Under the pieces are notes generated by a model. The model saw only the letters and a list, made by a program, of their open reading frames with translations, was not told the origin of the DNA and made no database searches. Below are positions 57,788 to 64,000 of a DNA stretch of 64,000 nucleotides, piece by piece; within the stretch, counting starts at the first letter, position 1; every line of letters starts with the position of its first letter. Made by a program: the position numbers and the translations under genes. This stretch comes from Clostridiaceae bacterium (lineage in GTDB: Bacteria; Bacillota; Clostridia; Lachnospirales; Lachnospiraceae): NCBI GenBank assembly GCA_902362725.1, contig CABIXM010000012.1, positions 15,217 through 79,216 on the forward strand. Reading direction: 5' to 3'.

Positions 57788-59910
57788 TACCTATATTATA
57801 TGAACCGAAAACAAAAAAATTTGATAGCAATGGAATAGGGAGGCTGTCGGATGCAGTCTCCTGTACTGTGACGGAGGCCAGAAACGGGGAATATGAGCTT
57901 GAAGTACAGTATCCGATTACCGGAGCGTATTACGAAGAGATTAAGCTGGCATCCGTGATTTTGGCACAGCCCGGAGATGGACGCGAGGCGCAGCCGTTTA
58001 GCGTTTACAAGATTTCAAGGCCAATCCGCGGGATTGTGACGGTATATGCACAGCATATCAGCTATCAGATGTCATATATTCCGTGTACGCCTTTCAAAGC
58101 GAACAGTGTTACAGATGCGCTTGCGGGACTGAAAAATAACGCTGCGGAAGAGTGTCCGTATGAATTCTGGACAGATAAAACGACAGGAGGAAATTTTGAA
58201 GTAACGGTACCCAGCAGCATACGCTCCAGATTGGGCGGAGTAGAGGGCTCTATCCTGGATGTATATGGCGGGGAATATGAATTTGACATGTTTACAGTGC
58301 GGCTCTGGAAAGCTCGGGGAGCGGACAAGGGAGTGACATTGAAGTATGGGAAGAATATCACCGATTTGAAGCAGGAAGAGGCCATATCGAACACGATCAC
58401 CGGCATCTATCCGTATTGGACAGATGGTCAGGGAAAGCTGGTGACATTGCCGGAAAAGATCCTGACATCAGATACGGCGGAGAAATTTCCTTACCCCAGA
58501 ACCATACCGGTAGATCTCACGTCAGATTTTGAGGAACAGCCGGATGTAGATGCTCTGCGAGAGGCAGCGTATGCCTACATGAACAGCCACGATATAGGAG
58601 TACCGACAGTCAGCATTGATGTGTCTTTTTATCCCATAGAGCAGGCAGAAGGGGAAAGCATGGCACAGCTGCAGGCAGTACAGTTGTGCGATACTGTGAC
58701 GGTAGAATATGAAAAGCTCGGAGTAAAGGCGACTGCAAAGGTAATCAAGACAATCTATAATGTCCTGAAAGAAAAATATGACAGTATTGAAATCGGAGAA
58801 GCGAGGACTTCACTGGCAGATACAGTGGCAGCACAGAAAAAGCAGCTGGCAGAGGTGGCATCTCCCGGTTTCCTGGATGCGGCCATTGCCAATGCGACCG
58901 GCTGGATTACCGGAGTGAACGGCGGATATGTAGTTATGCATAAGAACGCGGAGGGACAGCCCTATGAGATTTTAATAATGGATACACCGGATATCGAGAC
59001 GGCCACAAAGGTTTGGAGATGGAACCAGAACGGATGGGGATATAGCTCTAATGGGTATGCAGGTCCGTATAAGCTGGCAGCTACGATTGACGGAGCCCTG
59101 GTGGCGGATTTCATTACGGCCGGAACCATGCTGGCCAACCGGATCAGCGGAGGAACATTGACCCTCGGGGGAAACGGGAATGGAAATGGCGTGTGTCGGG
59201 TGCTGGATGCAAATGGAAAGACAGTTGTTACGTTGAATAACGGGGGCTGCGTTATTAATGGTGGAAAGCTTGACCTCGATAATGTTGCACAGTGGTTTGC
59301 AGGGGTGAAAGTATCGGATGGTGACGAAGTAACTGCATCGGTGGTTCCTGGCGGTGCATGGGCCTATAATGTATATAATGAATATTCGGCCATAGAACCG
59401 GCAATGGTACATGCGGGAACGATGTCAGGCAACACACCAGAAAGTGGATTTTCGCCGAAAGCGATGCTTAACTGTAATGGAAGCATCGTTTCAACCTACG
59501 CGTACGAACATACAGATTCAGGGAGTCCCAATATGGTGGTATGGACTAATGGATTGTTTTTACGTTCTGCATCATCCAGCAGAAGATACAAGGAAGATAT
59601 TACGGAAGATATACCTGATAGTATGAATCCGGATAAATTGTATGAAATCCCTGTAAAGGTGTTCAAATATAAAAAAGGATATTTACATGAGGGCGACAGG
59701 AATGAAGGACGGGATAGAATAGGCCTGATTGTGGAGGATGTAGAAGAAATTTATCCGGATGCGGTGAACTATGATGAAAATGGCGAGCCTGAAATGTGGA
59801 ATGACCAAATTTTGATTCCGGCGATGTTGAAATTAATACAGGAACAGAATAAGCGTTTAAGAAAATTAGAGGAAGCGGTGACAGGAACTGTAAGGGAGGA
59901 AAAGGCATGA
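57784..59910 (+). CDS. Tail-associated protein with C-terminal S74 self-processing chaperone
   Basis: 708 residues from ATG 57784 (overlaps the previous stop). The N-terminal domain (EARNGEYELEVQYPITGAYY) is the prophage endopeptidase-tail/minor structural family. The middle is a beta-helix-like stalk. The C-terminal about 120 residues (SSSRRYKEDITEDI, then GLIVEDVEEIYPDAV) form an intramolecular chaperone with the Ser-Arg cleavage region. It trimerises the fibre, then is cut off. Confidence 0.88.
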   Translation: MIPILYEPKTKKFDSNGIGRLSDAVSCTVTEARNGEYELEVQYPITGAYYEEIKLASVILAQPGDGREAQPFSVYKISRPIRGIVTVYAQHISYQMSYIPCTPFKANSVTDALAGLKNNAAEECPYEFWTDKTTGGNFEVTVPSSIRSRLGGVEGSILDVYGGEYEFDMFTVRLWKARGADKGVTLKYGKNITDLKQEEAISNTITGIYPYWTDGQGKLVTLPEKILTSDTAEKFPYPRTIPVDLTSDFEEQPDVDALREAAYAYMNSHDIGVPTVSIDVSFYPIEQAEGESMAQLQAVQLCDTVTVEYEKLGVKATAKVIKTIYNVLKEKYDSIEIGEARTSLADTVAAQKKQLAEVASPGFLDAAIANATGWITGVNGGYVVMHKNAEGQPYEILIMDTPDIETATKVWRWNQNGWGYSSNGYAGPYKLAATIDGALVADFITAGTMLANRISGGTLTLGGNGNGNGVCRVLDANGKTVVTLNNGGCVINGGKLDLDNVAQWFAGVKVSDGDEVTASVVPGGAWAYNVYNEYSAIEPAMVHAGTMSGNTPESGFSPKAMLNCNGSIVSTYAYEHTDSGSPNMVVWTNGLFLRSASSSRRYKEDITEDIPDSMNPDKLYEIPVKVFKYKKGYLHEGDRNEGRDRIGLIVEDVEEIYPDAVNYDENGEPEMWNDQILIPAMLKLIQEQNKRLRKLEEAVTGTVREEKA

Positions 59911-61115
59911 AAACATACTATGATATAACTGTTGATTTGTATGACCTGTATCCTTTGAAAAAAATAGAAGCTCAGCAAAATAATATTGGTCGTGGAGCAC
60001 GTATAACGCTTACTGCGGGTGGGCTGGTACTGGGGCTGGATGGGGAAAGCGTCACGATGTGGGCTAAAAAACCGGATGGGACAGTATCTTATCTGTCCTG
60101 CAGTGTGGTGGATGGAAAAATTCAGGCAGATTTTACGAGCCAGATGCTGGCGGTACCCGGAGACGTGCAGGTAGAACTTAGGCTAGTCAATGGAGAGGAA
60201 AATATCACAACTCCTATATTCTCGGTACATGTGAGAAAAAGTAATATAGATGATAGCGCAGCAGAGAGCACAAATGAATTCACAGCGCTTGCAAGCATGG
60301 TGGCCGAAGTGAACGAAATGAAGAAAACTGCATTGAAGGGCGATCCGGGAGAAGCGGCAACGCTAGAGATTGGTACCGTGGAGGCGTCAGAGCCCGGCAG
60401 TGCTCCGAGCGTGACGAATTCCGGAACAGCTCAGGAAGCAATACTGAATTTCATTCTTCCCCGAGGTCAGACCGGGCCAGAGGGACCGGCAGGCCAGACA
60501 CAGATACATTTTTCGGCGGCGGCAGAGTTTCCAGCAGCAGGAAACAGTACCATGCTGTACGTAGATAATACGGTCAGCCCAGCCATTATCTATACATGGA
60601 CAGGAAATGCATATGTACAGGCATCTGCAGATATCAGTACGGTGATGGCCATGCTGGCAACGCCGTATGATCCGGATCAGGATTACACCGCAGGGCAGTA
60701 TGTCACATATAATAAACAATATTGGAAGTTTACAGCGACAAAATCTGCTGGAGCGTGGGATGTCAGTAAGGCTGTAGCGACGAACGTTGGGACAGAGCTT
60801 AGTTCGGTAAATGCGAATAATGATATTAAAAGTATACAATTGTACCTTGGATATTGTGTAGTGTACAAAAGAAATGGCATAGTCACCATAGTTGGAGACT
60901 CATCGGATTACCAGCTAGAAGCTGGCAAATACATAGCCTTAACAACGCTTCCAGAGGGATATCGACCACCCAAAACTATGTATATACCGGTTAATAACTT
61001 AGGTGGAACAACGGCTATATTTGGCAGAGTTGAATCGAACGGCATTATATCATTGTACGCAACCGGAGTGACGAGCTACTGGGCTTATAGTTTCTCATTT
61101 GTGCAAATGTATTAA
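59907..61115 (+). CDS. BppU-type baseplate/receptor-binding protein with exchangeable tip
   Basis: 402 residues. N-terminal BppU domain (RITLTAGGLVLGLDGESVTM), a short collagen-like stretch (ILPRGQTGPEGPAGQ), a linker, then LSSVNAN coded by the inversion site 60806-60817, and a tip of about 98 residues (tip A, 60818-61115). Three other tips with the same site lie downstream. The constant part attaches to the tail; the tip should bind the host surface. Confidence 0.88.
   Translation: MKTYYDITVDLYDLYPLKKIEAQQNNIGRGARITLTAGGLVLGLDGESVTMWAKKPDGTVSYLSCSVVDGKIQADFTSQMLAVPGDVQVELRLVNGEENITTPIFSVHVRKSNIDDSAAESTNEFTALASMVAEVNEMKKTALKGDPGEAATLEIGTVEASEPGSAPSVTNSGTAQEAILNFILPRGQTGPEGPAGQTQIHFSAAAEFPAAGNSTMLYVDNTVSPAIIYTWTGNAYVQASADISTVMAMLATPYDPDQDYTAGQYVTYNKQYWKFTATKSAGAWDVSKAVATNVGTELSSVNANNDIKSIQLYLGYCVVYKRNGIVTIVGDSSDYQLEAGKYIALTTLPEGYRPPKTMYIPVNNLGGTTAIFGRVESNGIISLYATGVTSYWAYSFSFVQMY
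60806..60817 (+). repeat. Inversion site 1 (plus orientation)
   Basis: GGTAAATGCGAA in context GTTCGGTAAATGCGAATAA. TTCG and CGAA arms flank a 7-bp asymmetric centre GTAAATG. Located at the constant-variable junction of the tail-tip gene. Confidence 0.85.
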
Positions 61116-61131
61116 TCCAATATAATGATTT

Positions 61132-61417
61132 TTAAATTTGTCTGTAGTATAGCACTCTGAAACTGCTACTATATCGGTACGATAATGAAAGATCTTTTGA
61201 ATCTTTATCGTAGGTAGCTGTTATTGTCGCTTCAGCACTTGTGCCACATATGTTATTTAATTCTACATTTCCGTCATTGAGCATAATTCCAAAGATTGAT
61301 GTCCCATACCCGCCAATCGTTCCATAGACTATCAGGGCTTCATACTGTTCTACATTATGCACCACAGCAGAGTTTTCGCCTGCAACGTACACGGCAGGCG
61401 CACACTTCGCATTTACC
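61132..61417 (-). CDS. Silent tip cassette B
   Basis: Reads from the site at 61406-61417 as VNAKCAPAVYVAGEN and on for about 90 residues to a stop at 61132-61134 (ending RVLYYRQI). No promoter or ribosome site. Inversion between sites 1 and 2 would fuse it in frame to the constant part and silence tip A. Confidence 0.82.
61406..61417 (-). repeat. Inversion site 2 (minus orientation)
   Basis: GGTAAATGCGAA on the minus strand, context TTAGTGCGGTAAATGCGAAG. Inverted relative to site 1, 600 bp away. Confidence 0.85.
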
Positions 61418-61460
61418 GCACTAATGGAGAAACAAAAATTAAATAAAACCCATAAACATG

Positions 61461-61494
61461 GACCATTTTCGCAGCTTTACGAAAATGGTCTTTT
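61461..61494 (+). terminator. Terminator between tail-tip segment and holin
   Basis: GACCATTTTCG (61461-61471) pairs perfectly with CGAAAATGGTC (61480-61490), followed by TTTTC. Confidence 0.85.
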
Positions 61495-61517
61495 CAAACT
61501 CAAAAAGGAGAAAAAAC

Positions 61518-62009
61518 ATGAATGAAATGAACAAAATTATGGACACTTACAATCTGGTAGTTGGCGGCATCGTGACGTTGCTTGCAGCTATTTTCGGAAA
61601 GTACTGGTATCTTTTTGCCATCTTCCTGCTTCTGAATTTGTTTGATTATGCCACAGGCTACATGAAGGCGCGAAAATTAAAAAAGGAAAGCAGCTCCGTA
61701 GGCCTGGCCGGTGTCGTCAAGAAACTTGGATACTGGATCATCATTGCAACGGCTTTCCTGACGGCATATGCGCTTACAGCTCTGGGAGAAGATATTCTGA
61801 ATATTGATCTGTCATTCCTGGCGCTGCTGGGCTGGTTCACGCTGGCCTGCCTGTTGATTAATGAGGTCCGCAGTATCTTGGAAAATCTGGTAGAGTATGG
61901 TCTTGATGTGCCGTATGTACTCATTAAGGGACTGGCCGTGACGGAGCGGCTACTGAGTGAAAAAACGGACACCGTGATGGGAACGGACGAAAAGAAGGAA
62001 GGTGAATGA
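61518..62009 (+). CDS. Phage holin (holin_4/toxin-secretion family)
   Basis: 163 residues from ATG 61518, after AAAAAGGAG. Membrane helices near 20-50, 75-95 and 100-125; LFDYATGYMKARKLKKESSS is diagnostic. Makes the membrane lesions that let the amidase reach the wall. Confidence 0.9.
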   Translation: MNEMNKIMDTYNLVVGGIVTLLAAIFGKYWYLFAIFLLLNLFDYATGYMKARKLKKESSSVGLAGVVKKLGYWIIIATAFLTAYALTALGEDILNIDLSFLALLGWFTLACLLINEVRSILENLVEYGLDVPYVLIKGLAVTERLLSEKTDTVMGTDEKKEGE

Positions 62010-62010
62010 T

Positions 62011-62769
62011 ATGGCATATAAATATAAGCAGAATCTCGCAAATAGAAAGAATTATGGCGGCAGGAGAAGTCTTGCCGCCATCAAGTATATCGGTCTCCAT
62101 TATACAGGTAATGACGGGGATTCTGCCGATGCAAACGCAAATTATTTTAAGAAGAATATCGTAAAAGCATCGGCTCACTATTTTGTGGATGATACTTCGG
62201 TTGTTCAGTCAGTGCCTGATGATCATGTGGCGTGGTCCGTGGGAGGTAAAAAATATGCAAACTGCGCCAAGACCGGTGGCGGTACTTTCTACGGGAAATG
62301 CACAAACACAAACAGCATTTCCGTGGAGCTGTGTGATACAGTGAAGAACGGAAGCGTATATCCGTCAGCAAAGAGTATTGAAAATGCACTGATTTTGGTG
62401 CGGAAATTGATGAAGAAGTATAATATTCCGGCTGCCAGAGTCATCCGGCATTTTGACGTGACCGGGAAAGCCTGCCCTGCTTACTGGAGCGGAACACCTG
62501 CGAAAGATGCATTGTGGAAGAAAGAATTTCATGATAAGCTTTCCGAAAATGTCTTGGAGACACCTTCAGCTTCTGCTGGGAAAACTGATTACAAGGTAAA
62601 AATCACAGCCAGTTCATTGAATGTGAGAAGCGGGCCGGGAACATCTTATAAGACTGTCACTTCCGTAAAAAAGAATCAGGTGTACACCATCGTGGAAGAA
62701 AAAGGAAGCTGGGGGAAGCTGAAATCTGACGCTGGATGGATTTCTTTGGCATATACAGTAAAGTGCTAA
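62011..62769 (+). CDS. N-acetylmuramoyl-L-alanine amidase endolysin with SH3b domain
   Basis: 252 residues from ATG 62011 after GAAGGTGA; overlaps nothing but follows the holin stop by 1 nt. Amidase_2 zinc ligands: His in GLHYTGN, His in VIRHFDVTG and Cys in KACPAYW. The C-terminal SH3b (SSLNVRSGPGTSYKTVTSV) binds cell wall. Degrades peptidoglycan at lysis. Confidence 0.93.
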   Translation: MAYKYKQNLANRKNYGGRRSLAAIKYIGLHYTGNDGDSADANANYFKKNIVKASAHYFVDDTSVVQSVPDDHVAWSVGGKKYANCAKTGGGTFYGKCTNTNSISVELCDTVKNGSVYPSAKSIENALILVRKLMKKYNIPAARVIRHFDVTGKACPAYWSGTPAKDALWKKEFHDKLSENVLETPSASAGKTDYKVKITASSLNVRSGPGTSYKTVTSVKKNQVYTIVEEKGSWGKLKSDAGWISLAYTVKC

Positions 62770-62829
62770 GAAGTATTACGGTATGGTTAGAACAGACGCC
62801 TGTCTTGTAAATTTAGTACGATTGATTAT

Positions 62830-62856
62830 AGCCCCGGATCGCTCCGGGGCTTATTT
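62830..62856 (+). terminator. Terminator after the endolysin gene
   Basis: AGCCCCGGA / TCCGGGGCT stem (62830-62851) then TATTT. It also isolates silent tip C from upstream transcription. Confidence 0.85.
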
Positions 62857-62872
62857 AAAGGAACGGTTGTTT

Positions 62873-62884
62873 GGTAAATGCGAA
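62873..62884 (+). repeat. Inversion site 3 (plus orientation)
   Basis: GGTAAATGCGAA, context TTGTTTGGTAAATGCGAAAA. Same orientation as site 1. Confidence 0.85.
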
Positions 62885-63167
62885 AACTGAATTAAAATTG
62901 GACAGCTCTAGAATTGTATCTACTCATGATGGAAGCTTTCCGGCACTTGTAGAAAACGATCAAGTATGGCTTGTTGTAGCAAATAGAATCAGCATAACAG
63001 ATTCTGGAGTGTGGGTCGTTGCTATGTATAATAGAGCTGTGTATACATATGAAATATCAAGCGCTTCTTCATTAACTATTCATACAAATGAGCAAGGCAC
63101 GGTATATATTCGATATGGATCTGGCGACAATAACGCTGTCTATGGAGGTGCGATTCGACTATGTTAA
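62873..63167 (+). CDS. Silent tip cassette C
   Basis: From the site it reads VNAKTELKLDSSRIVSTHDG and continues for about 95 residues to TAA 63165-63167 (ending GGAIRLC). A TTG in frame sits 2 nt before the site, but there is no ribosome site and a terminator lies just upstream, so it is silent here. Confidence 0.8.
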
Positions 63168-63408
63168 GTTCACATTTGTTAGCTCATAGAAAGCTATGGT
63201 ATATGTCTGCGCTACATCTGACACTATATACCATTTGCCATTACTGTCTTTGAATACCGTTGTTTGATGCTCTAGCGTGTTGGATTCTCTAACAATGACT
63301 GGTATTGCATATTGGACACCGTCTGCACCATTAATTTCTACATGTGTGTTCGCAATCGAATTAACCTCGTACAGTTTGCGATAAGTCTCAGTTTTATTCG
63401 CATTTACC
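63159..63408 (-). CDS. Silent tip cassette D
   Basis: On the minus strand from the site at 63397-63408: VNANKTETYRKLYEVNSIAN, on to a stop at 63159-63161 (ending TNVNLT), about 82 residues. Overlaps the end of cassette C tail to tail by 9 nt. No start codon or promoter of its own. Inversion between sites 1 and 4 would fuse it to the constant part. Confidence 0.78.
63397..63408 (-). repeat. Inversion site 4 (minus orientation)
   Basis: GGTAAATGCGAA on the minus strand; the context GTTCGGTAAATGCGAATAA is identical to site 1 over 19 bp. Confidence 0.85.
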
Positions 63409-63570
63409 GAACAAATGTTTTAGAGAAAGCCAGTGCGTGGCACTGTTCATAGGGCATGGGGATACCCCATCAAGCATTTTAGGCATGGGTAGCACCCAGA
63501 CACTGCTTGCTATATCTGATAAAGATAATTATACTATCTATATAATGCTGTTTTCAAACAAACATTCTTA

Positions 63571-63618
63571 ATGTATAACATCATGGTTTCTATTCATACA
63601 AACCATGATGTTATACAT
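63571..63618. other. attP (or inter-prophage junction): 19-bp perfect inverted repeat
   Basis: Left arm ATGTATAACATCATGGTTT (63571-63589) and right arm AAACCATGATGTTATACAT (63600-63618) are exact reverse complements around CTATTCATAC, whose centre is TC (63594-63595). This is the form of a serine-integrase attP. The preceding 160 bp hold small hairpins but no gene. Confidence 0.87.
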
Positions 63619-63630
63619 AAAGGGTAAAAA

Positions 63631-64000
63631 TCAAAACCGCATATGCACCTGCAGTTCAAATGGCGGCGTAGACCAGCCGCCGTGCCTGCGGTCGGTGGTT
63701 CCCTGGAGAGCGCGGATGGAAGCAGGGCGGGAGTAATCAATGCGTTCTATGACAGCCTTCAGGTATTGATTTTTTAGGGAAACCGGTATGGTGTCATCTT
63801 GTAGCGCACGCAGCGCGTCCGACAGACGGGTGATTTTGTCCTGGATTTCATCTGCAGTATCGGGGGCAGCTTCCCGGGCAGCGTCCAGGGCAATCTGGGC
63901 CGCCTGTTTATTTTTCTGAATTCGTTCATTCAACTGGTCGAAGATCTCCTTCGGCATCTCCCCATCAGCGTACTTCTCCCATTGGCGCAGCTCTTTCTGC
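63631..64000 (-). CDS. int: Second copy of the prophage integrase gene, partial
   Basis: Identical to 28550-28919 and shifted by exactly 35,081 bp; covers the C-terminal part of the serine integrase up to the window edge. Shows that phage DNA starts again after attP. Confidence 0.93.
   Translation of the reverse strand, partial: QKELRQWEKYADGEMPKEIFDQLNERIQKNKQAAQIALDAAREAAPDTADEIQDKITRLSDALRALQDDTIPVSLKNQYLKAVIERIDYSRPASIRALQGTTDRRHGGWSTPPFELQVHMRF

Noticed and set aside
59907..63408. Diversity-generating retroelement as cause of tail-tip variation
   Set aside because: No reverse transcriptase gene and no template/variable repeat pair; the four tips differ entirely after a shared 12-bp site, which fits inversion instead.
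28513..63593. Prophage as a decayed remnant
   Set aside because: Every module from integrase to endolysin is present with intact motifs, and attP/attL are exact, so it looks functional.

Overview
The window reads as a chromosome segment of a spore-forming gut Firmicute, most likely Lachnospiraceae. The reasons are a spore-coat gene (cotJC), a giant two-domain 2-hydroxyacyl-CoA dehydratase activator, an FNT anion channel, conjugative-element parts of the Tn1549/CTn type, and strong AGGAGG ribosome sites throughout. I cannot name the species from sequence alone.

Layout. (1) 1-6705: right end of an integrative conjugative element, with an HTH gene cut by the window edge, a VanR/VanS-like two-component pair, a lipoprotein with a duplicated domain, a sigma-like factor, a DUF6870-type protein and a TnpX-type large serine recombinase. 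(2) 6778-11122: an ABC transporter pair (ATPase plus two-block FtsX permease) and a scar of broken genes (an hsdS piece and a cupin piece). (3) 11130-14622: a GntR regulator divergent from a small operon holding a stand-alone glycyl-radical domain, an FGGY sugar kinase and a DeoC aldolase. (4) 14855-28068: housekeeping genes hisH-hisF-ung, a polytopic membrane protein, the dehydratase activator, a LysM protein, a rhomboid-like protein with a zinc ribbon, an FNT channel, aldose epimerase, and marR-degV. (5) 28080-28512: the 3' part of cotJC, interrupted by a prophage. (6) 28513-63593: one complete 35,081-bp siphovirus prophage. (7) 63594-64000: start of a second, identical copy of the same prophage, so the window holds either a tandem lysogen or a collapsed circular form.

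Prophage plan. The lysogeny block on the minus strand holds a large serine integrase, a promoter-terminator-bounded RNA gene, a PBECR-like nuclease, ImmA and a repressor. Rightward early genes follow, with two copies of a three-gene regulatory cassette made of antiparallel HTH genes, a tyrosine recombinase, a tubulin-like GTPase with a winged-helix gene and six phased iterons (TubZRC-like), a replication initiator with a candidate origin inside it, and SSB. A RinA/ArpU-like activator precedes a late promoter with three GTTCGTT repeats and a long structured leader. HK97-type head and siphovirus tail genes follow, then holin and amidase.

The most striking feature is at the tail end. The baseplate/receptor-binding gene (59907-61115) carries the motif GGTAAATGCGAA at the join of its constant part and its tip. 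The same motif occurs three more times, with two copies in each orientation (60806, 61406, 62873, 63397). Each copy is fused in the same reading phase to a different promoterless tip-coding segment. This looks like a four-tip, shufflon-like inversion switch for host range. The prophage-borne tyrosine recombinase at 36446-37468 is the obvious candidate invertase. The attP site at the right end is a perfect 19-bp inverted repeat around a central TC, and attL in cotJC switches from host to phage sequence exactly at that TC.
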